Positions 33,115 to 41,806 of a stretch of 64,000 nucleotides of DNA are shown piece by piece. Position 1 is the first letter of the stretch. Every line of letters starts with the position of its first letter. A program made the translations under genes and the position numbers. The notes beneath the pieces were generated by a model, which saw only the letters and a list, made by a program, of their open reading frames with translations, ran no database searches and was not told where the DNA came from. The stretch is from positions 50,280-114,279 of the forward strand of contig NZ_LMKP01000004.1 in assembly GCF_001421715.1 (NCBI RefSeq), written 5' to 3'. The DNA comes from Sphingomonas sp. Leaf22. Its GTDB lineage: Bacteria; Pseudomonadota; Alphaproteobacteria; Sphingomonadales; Sphingomonadaceae.

Positions 33115-34605
33115 TCATTTCAGCCGCGTCAGCACCGCGCCATGTTGCGGCAGGGTCGCGACCGCCGCCGCCGTCGCGCTGCGCATCTGGCGGATCGCGG
33201 GGAGCAGGCGTTCCTCGTCGAGCGCGTCGGCCACGGGATCGTACCCGACCGGTTCGACCCCCTGCCCCAGCAGCACCGCGACCCAGCTGGGCGTCGCGAA
33301 CAACTCGTCCTCGTAGCGGAAGATGCGGCCCTTTTGCCGGAACAGCTCGATCTTGCGGGTCAGGCTGTCGGGGACGTCCATGGTGCCGACATGGTTCCAG
33401 AACGGGGAGTCGTCGCGCACGGTCGCATGATAATGGAGGATGATGAAGTCGCGGATCGACCGGTAATTGTCGGCCATCTGCCGATTATATTCGTCGCGCT
33501 CGACGGGCGAAAAGCCCCGATCGGGGAACAGCGCGAACAGTTTCGATATCCCCTGCTGGATCAAGTGGATGCTGGTGGATTCGAGCGGTTCGAGGAACCC
33601 GCCCGACAGGCCGATCGCGACGACATTGCCCGCCCACATCGCATCGCGCTGCCCGGCGGTGAACGACAGGCGACGCGGGGTCGCGGTGGGCGCGGCGTCG
33701 AGGCGGCTTAGCAGCAACGCCTCCGCCGCATCGTCATCCATGTAGCGGCTGGCATAGACCACGCCGTTGCCGGTGCGATGCTGCAACGGGATACGCCATT
33801 GCCAGCCGGCGGCATGCGCAGTCGCGCGGGTATAGGGCAGCACCGGTTCGGTGCGTTCGGTGGGCACTGCGATGGCACGGTCGCACGGCAGCCAGTGCGA
33901 CCAGTCCTCGAACCCGACCCCCATCGCCTCGCCCAGCAACAGGCTGCGAAAGCCCGAGCAGTCGATGAACAAGTCGCCCTCGACCCGGCGGCCATCGTCG
34001 AGGCGGACGGCGGCGACATGGCCGTTGGCGCTATGCTCGACGGCGACGATGCGCCCCTCGATCCGGGCGACGCCGTCCGCTTCGGCGCGGCGGCGCAGGA
34101 ACCGGGCATAGAGGGTGGCGTCGATATGATAGGCATGGGCGATGCCCGACAGCGGCGATCGCGGGTCGGGATGCGGCGGGCCGAACGCATTGGCGCGCGC
34201 GGCGACGGTCGCCGGCGAATAATCGCCGATCGGGCCGATGCCGTCCTGCCCCTTCAGCTTTGCCCAGAGCTGGTGGAAATTGACCCCCTCGATATCGCGA
34301 CCGAAGTTGCCAAAGGGGTGAAAATAGCGGCTATCGGCAGTGTGCCAGCCGGCGAATTCGATGCCGAGTTTGAAGCTGCCGCGCGTTTCGCGCAGGAATT
34401 CGACTTCGTCGATGCCGAGCAGCTTGTTGAAGTTCAGGATCGAGGGAATGGTCGCCTCGCCCACGCCGACCGTGCCGATCGCGTCGGATTCGACCAGTTT
34501 GATACGCCGCCGGCCATCGTCGAGATAGCGGCCGGCGGCGGCGGCGGTCATCCAGCCGGCGGTGCCGCCGCCGATGATGACGACGGTACGGATCGGATCG
34601 GTCAT
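33115..34605 (-). CDS. Tryptophan halogenase-family flavoprotein
   Basis: A 496-residue FAD-dependent halogenase-like protein and the last gene of the operon. The FAD motif is GGGTAGWMTA (12-21). Family catalytic residues are preserved: Lys79 in KLGIEFAGW (corresponding to the lysine that forms the chloramine), Glu342 in PLESTSI, and the WQWRIP box (268-273). The FGNFGRD and NHVGTMD segments also fit. The ATG at 34605 overlaps the stop of the preceding gene (ATGA). Real substrates of such receptor-linked homologues are unknown; several are not tryptophan halogenases but are linked to glycan uptake. Confidence 0.93.
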   Translation of the reverse strand: MTDPIRTVVIIGGGTAGWMTAAAAGRYLDDGRRRIKLVESDAIGTVGVGEATIPSILNFNKLLGIDEVEFLRETRGSFKLGIEFAGWHTADSRYFHPFGNFGRDIEGVNFHQLWAKLKGQDGIGPIGDYSPATVAARANAFGPPHPDPRSPLSGIAHAYHIDATLYARFLRRRAEADGVARIEGRIVAVEHSANGHVAAVRLDDGRRVEGDLFIDCSGFRSLLLGEAMGVGFEDWSHWLPCDRAIAVPTERTEPVLPYTRATAHAAGWQWRIPLQHRTGNGVVYASRYMDDDAAEALLLSRLDAAPTATPRRLSFTAGQRDAMWAGNVVAIGLSGGFLEPLESTSIHLIQQGISKLFALFPDRGFSPVERDEYNRQMADNYRSIRDFIILHYHATVRDDSPFWNHVGTMDVPDSLTRKIELFRQKGRIFRYEDELFATPSWVAVLLGQGVEPVGYDPVADALDEERLLPAIRQMRSATAAAVATLPQHGAVLTRLK

Positions 34606-35912
34606 GATGGAAACTCCAGCGCGGCGAGGCGCGCGGCAAGCGTGTCGATCGCGCGGGCGGCTTCGGCAGGCGAAAGCGACAGCCCAGCCGGATCGGGTCG
34701 TTCGGGGCGTATCCCCTGCCCCAGCAGGACGGCAAGCCATGCGTCGCGGGACACGGTTTCCTCGTCGTCGGTCACGACCTGGCCGCGACGCGCGAACTGC
34801 GTGAGCAGGCGGTCGAGCGACGCCGGACGGGGATGCCGGTCAAGACGGTGCCAGAACGGCCCGGTGGTGCGGCCGCCGGCATGATAATGTGTGGCCAGGA
34901 AATCGCGCAACCGGTCGGCCCGTTCGCCGGCGCGCCGGTTGATTTCGGCGACCAGCAGCGGTTCGGGGTCGCGGGCGGGCATCAACTCGTGGATCAGCGC
35001 CAATTGGGTCAGCGCGAGGGTGAAGCCCATCCGGCCGAGCGGCCCCGGCTGGACCGCGGCATCGCCGATGGCGAGCACCTTACCATCGAACGGCGCGATC
35101 AGCCGCCCCGGTACGATCGCGATGCCGTCGCCGCCATTGCCGGCGGTCGCCGTCGCGCCCGGCCAATCGGCGGTCCAGCCGGTCGGGGTAGCGCGATACC
35201 GGTCGATCGGGCCGGGATCGGCGACCGGTGGCGATACCGTCAGGCGGGTGGCCGGCAGCGTTGCTGCCCAATCCGCGAACGATGCGGCGTGGCTCAACAG
35301 GCGCGGCGGGCCGCTGGCGTCGATGAACAGATCGGCGGTGACATGGGTACCGTCGTGCAGCGCCAGCCGGTCGCCGTCGAACGCGGCGAACGCGGCGACC
35401 GGACGCACACCGGCCTGACCGGCGATGCTGCCCAGCACCTGCGCGAACCGGCCGGGGTCGATCTGCAATGCCGGCTCGATACGCGGATCGACGATACCGG
35501 CGCTCGCGGCGACGCAGGCAGGAATCAGTTCATCGAAACGGCGAAGCCCATGCGCGCGCAGCCAGACGGCGTGCAGCCGTCCTTCGGGAAGGGTCGCAGC
35601 ACTGTCGTCCCCGACCATCCACGCGCCGCCATCGCGACTCCACGCATCGAACCGGGTGGCGAGGCGCGGACGGGCGATGCCCTTTGCCAGCAACCGTTCG
35701 GGTGACAGACCGAGCGTCGCCAGCAGGTCGTGGGTGGCGGGCAGTGCGATCGGGAAGCGGTCGGCCAGTGCGTCGGGCGCGACGGGCGCGGGAACGAGGG
35801 TGATCGTGGCACTGGGAAGCGCCTGGGCAAAGGCGACCGCGGCGATCAGCGCGACCGGGCCGCCGCCGACGACCGCGACCGACCGCAGCTGCTGGCGGAC
35901 GTTGCCGGTCAC
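34602..35912 (-). CDS. Degenerate tryptophan halogenase-like flavoprotein
   Basis: A 436-residue protein in the middle of the halogenase operon. It keeps an FAD-binding start (VVGGGPVALIAAVAFAQA), the ADLFIDASGPPRLL strand and a C-terminal ARRGQVVTDDEET/AVLLGQGIRP end like its neighbours. The catalytic Lys is replaced by Arg83 (RPRLATRFDA), the Glu in PLES is Gly293 (PLGRMGF), and the WxWxIP box is replaced by GWTADWPG. It is also about 60 residues shorter. It therefore probably does not halogenate, and may be a scaffold or a flavin-dependent partner; this is inference. It overlaps both neighbours by four bases. The alignment was made by eye. Confidence 0.85.
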   Translation of the reverse strand: MTGNVRQQLRSVAVVGGGPVALIAAVAFAQALPSATITLVPAPVAPDALADRFPIALPATHDLLATLGLSPERLLAKGIARPRLATRFDAWSRDGGAWMVGDDSAATLPEGRLHAVWLRAHGLRRFDELIPACVAASAGIVDPRIEPALQIDPGRFAQVLGSIAGQAGVRPVAAFAAFDGDRLALHDGTHVTADLFIDASGPPRLLSHAASFADWAATLPATRLTVSPPVADPGPIDRYRATPTGWTADWPGATATAGNGGDGIAIVPGRLIAPFDGKVLAIGDAAVQPGPLGRMGFTLALTQLALIHELMPARDPEPLLVAEINRRAGERADRLRDFLATHYHAGGRTTGPFWHRLDRHPRPASLDRLLTQFARRGQVVTDDEETVSRDAWLAVLLGQGIRPERPDPAGLSLSPAEAARAIDTLAARLAALEFPS

Positions 35913-37399
35913 AGGCCGAGTGCCGCGTCATGGCCGGGCATCGCCCTGACCCGGTCGGCGATCGCCTGTGCCAACGAGCCGAGTGCCCGGTCGAGGCCGG
36001 CCGCGTCGGGCTGGTCGGCGCGCGGGTCCCAACCGGTGGGCACGACCCGCTGACCGAGATAGACCGCGACCCAGCTGGGTTCGAGAAACAGACCATGGCC
36101 ATAGCGGGCGACCTGCGCACTGCCGCGCCACAAGGCCAGCTTGTCGGCCAGCGTGTCGGGGATCGTCATCGTGCGCACATGATTCCAGAAGGGCGAATCG
36201 GCGCGCTCGGTCGCATGATAGTGAAGGATCAGGAAGTCGCGGATGCGGTCATATTCGGCATCGATCGCGGCGTTGAAGCCGTCGCGATCGGCTGGCGCGA
36301 CGCGGGTGTCGGGGAAATGCTCGATCAGCGACGTGATCGCCGCCTGCACCAGATAGATGCTCGTCGATTCGAGCGGTTCCAGAAAGCCCGAGGCGAGACC
36401 CACCGCAACGACATTGCCGCTCCAACTGCGGCGACGGCGTCCGGCCCTGAACCGCAACGGGCGCGGGTCGGCAAGCGGTTCGCCATCAAGGCCCGCGAGC
36501 AGCGCGGCGACGGCTTCGTCGTCGCTGCAGTGGGCGCTGGCATAGACATAGCCATTGCCGACCCGGTGGCGCAGCGGAATGCGCCAGCGCCATCCGGCCG
36601 GCATGGCCGTTGCCCGCGTATAGGGTTCGATCGGGCCGGACGGGCTGGCGCAGGGGACGGCGACCGCACGGTCGCAGGGCAACCAGTGCGACCAGTCCTC
36701 CCACGGCTCCGCGAGCGTTTCGCCGAGCAGCAGCGAGCGAAAGCCCGAACAGTCGACGAACAAGTCCCCCTCGATCCGGCGACCGTCGTCCAGCTCGACC
36801 GCCGCGACGCTGTCGCCCTGGCGGTCGGCACCGACGATCCGGCCCTCGATCCGGGTCACCCCGCGCGCCTCGGCCCAGTCGCGCAGGAACGGGGCGAAGC
36901 GGGTCGCATCGAACTGATAGGCATAGCCGAACGACGTCGTCGGATCGCCCGGATCGTTGCCGGGGCGTTCGAAGCGGCGGCGTTCGGCGGCGACCACCCC
37001 GGCGGAAAAGGCACCGATCGGCTGGACCGCGCCGGCCCGGTCGCGCCGCAACCAGTAATGGTGAAAGGCGACCCCGGCGAGCGGACGGCCATAGGTGCCG
37101 AACGGATGGATATAACGGTCGCCGATCCGGCCGAAATCGCGAAACTCGATGCCGAGCTTATAGGTCGCGTCGGTCGCGGCCATGAACGCACGCTCGTCGA
37201 TGCCGAGCCGTTCGAGGTAGAGGCGCAGATGCGGCAAAGTCGCCTCGCCGACCCCGACAATGCCGATCGCTTCCGATTCGACCAGCGTCACGTCGCACGC
37301 CGCCGGCAGCAGGCCGACGAGTCCGGCAGCGGTCATCCATCCGGCGGTGCCACCACCGACGACGACGACCCGGACCTTGCGCCCCTCTCCCTGTTTCAT
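35909..37399 (-). CDS. Tryptophan halogenase-family flavoprotein
   Basis: A 496-residue protein, the first gene of the operon. It has the FAD motif GGGTAGW (15-21), Lys81 in KLGIEFRDF, the WRWRIP box (270-275), and Glu344 in PLESTSI, so the two catalytic residues are present. It is similar to the third gene but clearly diverged, notably in the region after KLGIEF (FGRIGDRYIHPFG versus AGWHTADSRYFHPFG). The stop overlaps the next start by four bases (ATGA). An alternative start is GTG 15 bases upstream of the ATG at 37399. The operon is divergent from a large TonB receptor with about 180 bases between. Confidence 0.93.
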   Translation of the reverse strand: MKQGEGRKVRVVVVGGGTAGWMTAAGLVGLLPAACDVTLVESEAIGIVGVGEATLPHLRLYLERLGIDERAFMAATDATYKLGIEFRDFGRIGDRYIHPFGTYGRPLAGVAFHHYWLRRDRAGAVQPIGAFSAGVVAAERRRFERPGNDPGDPTTSFGYAYQFDATRFAPFLRDWAEARGVTRIEGRIVGADRQGDSVAAVELDDGRRIEGDLFVDCSGFRSLLLGETLAEPWEDWSHWLPCDRAVAVPCASPSGPIEPYTRATAMPAGWRWRIPLRHRVGNGYVYASAHCSDDEAVAALLAGLDGEPLADPRPLRFRAGRRRRSWSGNVVAVGLASGFLEPLESTSIYLVQAAITSLIEHFPDTRVAPADRDGFNAAIDAEYDRIRDFLILHYHATERADSPFWNHVRTMTIPDTLADKLALWRGSAQVARYGHGLFLEPSWVAVYLGQRVVPTGWDPRADQPDAAGLDRALGSLAQAIADRVRAMPGHDAALGL

Positions 37400-37583
37400 G
37401 CCGCTCCGTCTCACAAGTGTCGCCGTAGTGCCACAGTGGATTGGCGATCATCCTTAATTAAAGCAACTTGCAATATTTCTGTTGTGTTGCCGAATTGAGG
37501 TAACTAGCGAGAGAAATCGTTCGTCGTCATCGAGCGTACAAGGTTGAGTCCCGCCAATGGGACGTCCGGGGAGAGGAAGCGTG
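37400..37583. promoter_or_regulatory. Divergent promoter region, halogenase operon and TonB receptor
   Basis: 184 bases, comparatively AT-rich (CTTAATTAAAG, TTGCAATATTT), between the two divergent transcription units. It should hold both promoters. I cannot point to a confident -35/-10 pair or operator. A good ribosome binding site, GGGGAGAGGAAG, precedes the receptor ATG. Confidence 0.55.
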
Positions 37584-40500
37584 ATGGGGAAGCAATTCGC
37601 CATGAATGGTTTGAATACGCGCAAGCGGCTGGGCACGACGGCGTCGTTGCTGGCGCTGACGGTCGCGGTGCAGCTGGCAGCGACGGGCGCGATGGCGCAG
37701 ACGACGGTTGCGCCGGCATCGCGCGACGACCAGTCGACACCGCAGACGGATACGTCGCAAACCGACAATTCGGTTCCGGCCGGTGCCGGCGCGGGCAAGC
37801 GTCCGGTTTCGGGCAGCATGTCGATCGACAACCAGTCCGCTCCCGAGCAGTCGAACGTCACGGTAGCGGACGTCCAGACCCCGGCAGCCGATCAGGCGAG
37901 CGGCGATGACATCGTTGTCACCGGCCTGCGCCAGTCGCTGGCGAACGCGCAGTCGATCAAGCGCAATGCTGACACCGTTGTCGACGCGATTACCGCCGAG
38001 GATATCGGCGCGCTTCCCGACCGGTCGGTCAACGAAGCGCTGCAGCGCGTACCGGGCGTCGCGATCACCCGCTTTGCCGCTGCGACCGACACCGCACACT
38101 TTTCGGTCGAAGGGTCGGGCGTTACCATCCGAGGCCTTTCCTATGTCCGTGGCGAATTCAACGGCCGCGACAGCTTCGGCGTCAGCGGCGGTCGCGAGAT
38201 CGGCTTCAACGACGTGCCGACCGAACTGGTCGGATCGGTCGAGGTGTACAAGAACCTGACCGCCGACATGATCGAAGGCGGCATTTCGGGTTCGGTCAAC
38301 ATCAACACCCGCAAGCCGTTCGATACCAAGGAAACGCTGATCTACCTGTCGGGTAGCGTCAACTATGGCGACTATAACGGCCGCAGCGAGCCGGCGGTGG
38401 TCGGCCTGTTCTCGAAGCAGTGGGACATCCCGAGTGGCGGCCGATTCGGCATCATGGCCAGCGGCAGCTACAACCGGCAGCGCAGCCGGTCGGACTCGGT
38501 ATTCTATTCGTCGTTCCTGCCGCGCTTCAACGACGACACCAACCAGAACGGCCAGCAGGATGGCAGCGAAGGCCGCATCCTGAACCCGGGTACGCCGTAC
38601 CAGTCGACGCTGTGGGACCGCTATCCGGTGCCGGCGGGTCGCGACTCCGTGTACGTGCCGCTGGGCGCGGGCATGCGCATGCAGGAATTCGACCGCAAGC
38701 GCGTCGGCTATTCGGGCGCAGCGCAGTATGAGAACGCGTCGCGCAGCCTGTTGGTCACCGCACAGTTCCTGCGCGCCGAATCGTCGCAGAGCTGGCTCGA
38801 CCGTACCGTCGAACCCAACGTCTATTACGGCGATGCGAACCAGATCTTCCCGCAAGGCTATAACTCGTTCGCGCCGGTTGCCGGACAGACCTTCAGCCAG
38901 CCGACCTATAACGACGACGGCCTGTTCACCAGCGGGACGCTGATCAAGCAGTTCGGCGGTCAGTACACGACGCTCGGCAACCGCTATTTCCAAACCGACG
39001 GGTTCACGCAGGACCAGTCGCTGAACGTCAAGTGGGACCCGACCGACCGCCTGCACCTGAACTTCGATGGGCAGTATGTCTATTCGAAGGCACGCGATTC
39101 GGACGACGTGGTCGAACTGGCGACCTTCAGCGGCGTCAACATCGACGGGCGCGGCGACGTGCCGCAGATCACGCTGGTCCCGCCGGGCAACCAGGCGATC
39201 GGTCCGTATTTCGCGAGCCAGACCAACACCTTCATTCGCGATGCGATGAATAACCGCACGCATAGCGACGGCGACGAATGGGCGTTCCGCGCCGATGCGC
39301 AATATGACGTGTCGGAAGACTCGTTCCTGCGCAAGGTTCGCGTCGGTGGCCGCTACACCACCCGCGACCAGACGGTGAAGGCGAACGACTACAACAACTG
39401 GGGCGCGGTGTCGGACACCTGGACCTCGGGCCTTGCAACCGTCGATCGGTATCGTGACAGCATGACGCCGGTCAACTTCGCCGACTTCTATCGCGGCGAA
39501 GCGGTCCAGCCGCCGGTAGTCTGGGGCATTCAGGACGGCGTCCTTACCAACCATGACGCGCTCACCGCGCTGTTGCGTACCGCCACCCGCCAGGGCGGCG
39601 GCGGCTATACTCCGCTGGAGGATCGCGGTGCCAACCTGATCGACGGCTTCTTCCGGCCGAGCGAGGTCTATCGCATCACTGAGAAGACCTATTCCGGCTA
39701 TGCCCGTCTCGACTTCGGCGTCGACAACATTGGCGGCGGCGAGGGCAATGTGTCGGGTAACATCGGCGTGCGCTTCGTCCACACCGAGGACCAGTCGTTC
39801 GGTGGCACCACCTTCCCGAACATCGCCAATACGCTGGGCGGGTTCCCGACCGTCGCCGCGTTCTGCGCCAGCCCGAACACCAACAACCAGGTCCGCCCGA
39901 TCTGTACGGTGTCCGCGGCCCAGCAGGCGGCGATCGTCGCCTTCTCGAACAGCGGCAACGCCTCCGACGTCGCAAGCCAGTCTTTCGACAAGTGGCTGCC
40001 GAGCCTGAACATCAAGTTCCAGCCCAACTCGCAGCTGCTGTTCCGCCTTGCGGCATCGAAGGCGATCTCGCGGCCGGGCTTCACCGACCTGCGCAACTTC
40101 GTCGGGCTCAACCCGTCGTCGGCGAACACGACCGGCATCTACGGCTTCAGTGCCAATTCGCGGAACCCGTTCCTGAAGCCGATCGACGCCAAGCAAGTCG
40201 ACGTGACCGCCGAATGGTATTTCGCCAAGGTGGGCTCGCTGACCGCGGCGGTGTTCTACAAGCAGCTGTCGAACATCGTCCTCGACAATTTCGGGTATAG
40301 CCGCAGCTTCACGAACAACGGCCAGACCTTTGCCGCGACGATCAACGGCCCGGTCAACGTGCCCGGCAATGCCGACATCAAGGGTGCGGAGCTGTCGTAC
40401 CAGCAGACCTACGACTTCCTGCCCGGCGCACTGCGCGGACTGGGGTCGCAGGCCACCTTCACCTATATCGATGCAGGCAAGATCCCGAATGCAGTGCCGG

Positions 40501-40904
40501 ACAACCGGCCCGAGGACGGCAACCGTCCGCCGCTCGACGTTGCGGGGCTGTACGACAACCTGCCGCTGTCGCAGCTGTCGAAGTACAACTTCAACGTCTC
40601 GGCCTTCTACGATCTGGCCGGTGTCTATGCGCGTGTCGCGTATAGCTGGCGGTCGAAGTATCTGCTGACCAATCGCGACTGCTGCTTCCCGTTCCTGCCG
40701 GTCTATGCGCTGGCAACCGGGCAGATGGACGCATCGCTGTTCTACACGGTCAATCCGCAGTTCAAGATCGGCGTCCAGGTCCAGAACCTGCTCGATGCGA
40801 CCACGCGGACTACGTTCGTACTGAACGACGAAGGCCAGGAAGCACCACGTTCGTACTTCAAGAGCGATCGCCAGTTCCAAGTGAGCGCCCGCCTGACGCT
40901 CTGA
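37584..40904 (+). CDS. Large TonB-dependent receptor (Caulobacter/Xanthomonas type)
   Basis: A 1106-residue receptor of the TIGR01782 type. It has a signal peptide (MAQT near residue 41), a proline-free low-complexity stretch to about residue 110, and then a TonB box-like DDIVVTGLRQSLANAQSIKRN. The plug has VDAITAEDIGALPDRSVNEALQRVPGVAI and a barrel ending in RQFQVSARLTL. Members of this type import complex carbohydrates, often with neighbouring tryptophan-halogenase-like genes, as here. No SapC or glycoside hydrolase gene is adjacent. A strong ribosome binding site (GGGGAGAGGAAG) precedes the ATG at 37584, and a terminator follows the stop. Confidence 0.96.
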   Translation: MGKQFAMNGLNTRKRLGTTASLLALTVAVQLAATGAMAQTTVAPASRDDQSTPQTDTSQTDNSVPAGAGAGKRPVSGSMSIDNQSAPEQSNVTVADVQTPAADQASGDDIVVTGLRQSLANAQSIKRNADTVVDAITAEDIGALPDRSVNEALQRVPGVAITRFAAATDTAHFSVEGSGVTIRGLSYVRGEFNGRDSFGVSGGREIGFNDVPTELVGSVEVYKNLTADMIEGGISGSVNINTRKPFDTKETLIYLSGSVNYGDYNGRSEPAVVGLFSKQWDIPSGGRFGIMASGSYNRQRSRSDSVFYSSFLPRFNDDTNQNGQQDGSEGRILNPGTPYQSTLWDRYPVPAGRDSVYVPLGAGMRMQEFDRKRVGYSGAAQYENASRSLLVTAQFLRAESSQSWLDRTVEPNVYYGDANQIFPQGYNSFAPVAGQTFSQPTYNDDGLFTSGTLIKQFGGQYTTLGNRYFQTDGFTQDQSLNVKWDPTDRLHLNFDGQYVYSKARDSDDVVELATFSGVNIDGRGDVPQITLVPPGNQAIGPYFASQTNTFIRDAMNNRTHSDGDEWAFRADAQYDVSEDSFLRKVRVGGRYTTRDQTVKANDYNNWGAVSDTWTSGLATVDRYRDSMTPVNFADFYRGEAVQPPVVWGIQDGVLTNHDALTALLRTATRQGGGGYTPLEDRGANLIDGFFRPSEVYRITEKTYSGYARLDFGVDNIGGGEGNVSGNIGVRFVHTEDQSFGGTTFPNIANTLGGFPTVAAFCASPNTNNQVRPICTVSAAQQAAIVAFSNSGNASDVASQSFDKWLPSLNIKFQPNSQLLFRLAASKAISRPGFTDLRNFVGLNPSSANTTGIYGFSANSRNPFLKPIDAKQVDVTAEWYFAKVGSLTAAVFYKQLSNIVLDNFGYSRSFTNNGQTFAATINGPVNVPGNADIKGAELSYQQTYDFLPGALRGLGSQATFTYIDAGKIPNAVPDNRPEDGNRPPLDVAGLYDNLPLSQLSKYNFNVSAFYDLAGVYARVAYSWRSKYLLTNRDCCFPFLPVYALATGQMDASLFYTVNPQFKIGVQVQNLLDATTRTTFVLNDEGQEAPRSYFKSDRQFQVSARLTL

Positions 40905-40927
40905 CCTACCCTCCTCTCCTGAGAATG

Positions 40928-40958
40928 GGGTCGCGACTTCTGTCGCGGCCCTTTTTTT
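40928..40958 (+). terminator. Rho-independent terminator after TonB receptor
   Basis: GGGTCGCGAC, loop TTCT, GTCGCGGCCC, followed by seven T residues. One G-T pair in a 10-bp stem. It starts 24 bases after the receptor stop. Confidence 0.9.
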
Positions 40959-41157
40959 GTATGCGATGATCCGCGTTGCTACGGTGGTCGGGAGGCGTCG
41001 TGCGCCGGACATCTTGCGGTAGCGGTGGTAGCCGGGATGCTGGTCGCCTTTGACAAAGGCGCGGTCGGGGCAGTCCGTTTCGGACTCTGCGACCCGCCAT
41101 ACGGACGCTCCTATCACCGGTCGGATAGAGGTGCTCGGCCAGGTATCAGGTCGATGG

Positions 41158-41410
41158 GGCGCTGTCCGTGTAACGCGAACCGTGTCCTGCCCGGCAGCTG
41201 ACATCCTGTTCGCCCGCGTTGCCGAGCTCCTTCATCGCCACACGGCAGGACCACAGCCCATCGGTTGCGATCGCTTCCGGCGTGCCATGACGCTTGCGCG
41301 TAGAGGCCGCGCTCGAACAACAGGTCGTCGACGTTCCGCAGCGACAGCGGGAAGCGCGCCTGCATCCGTACGAATAGCCAGGTCGCCTGCGACGACTGGT
41401 CAAGGAGCGA
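41158..41410 (-). pseudogene. IS6-family transposase remnant
   Basis: Pieces of an IS6-type transposase in two frames: VRMQARFPLSLRNVDDLLFERGL near 41303-41374 (compare YVRFPLSLRNVEDLLFERGI at 63720-63790) and PEAIATDGLWSCRVAMKELGNAGEQDV near 41205-41285. The middle, with most of the catalytic domain, is missing. A 25-base sequence at 41158-41182 matches 22 of 25 bases with 63086-63110 and is probably the terminal inverted repeat of this IS group. This is a decayed copy with an internal deletion, not a gene. Confidence 0.75.
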
Positions 41411-41746
41411 ACCGGACCGGATGGCTTGCAAGTACACGGCACACCCTCGGCCTACCCTACTCGGCCGCCAGCCGGCGCATCCCATTGGGCATGGTTTTGC
41501 CAACGACCGCGCGATCGAAGCGACCGTCGATGCGCCGCCGGGGCGGTGAAGTCGGCAATGCAGGCGGCCGATGGGTACGCCTTCGACATGGGAGCAGCGC
41601 TGTCCCGCGCCGTCGCGGTCGACCGCATCAGCCAGCGTTTACAGCATGGCGTCGAACATGCCGGTCGCCGGGCAGCGTGGGTAGCGGCGGATCGCATTGT
41701 TCGACGTTCGACAGGCAAATACTGCCACGGCGTGATCCGCACACGC
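41411..41746. other. Gene-free stretch beside IS remnant
   Basis: Short open frames exist on both strands, but none has a recognisable motif, a good ribosome site or a convincing start. With the remnant at 41158-41410 it probably records an old insertion between the receptor and the protease genes. Confidence 0.5.
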
Positions 41747-41749
41747 GTT

Positions 41750-41799
41750 AAAAACTGTTCCCGGCACTGCTTGGCCGCGCCGGAACGTCCGGCGCGGCC
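41750..41799 (-). terminator. Hairpin downstream of S8 protease gene
   Basis: A perfect 12-bp stem, GGCCGCGCCGGA with TCCGGCGCGGCC, loop ACG, starting 8 bases after the protease stop. The run of five T (on the minus strand) lies 18 bases beyond the stem, so it is not a textbook terminator, but it may stabilise or end the transcript. Confidence 0.5.
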
Positions 41800-41806
41800 C
41801 GTTCGA

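Noticed and set aside
33115..37399. A secondary-metabolite halogenation cluster
   Set aside because: No NRPS, PKS, carrier protein or tailoring genes are present; TonB receptor, sulfotransferase and amidohydrolase genes are the neighbours.
41411..41746. Coding frame on the minus strand at 41452-41835
   Set aside because: Translation is low-complexity and without family pattern, and it overlaps the terminator-like hairpin of the protease gene.
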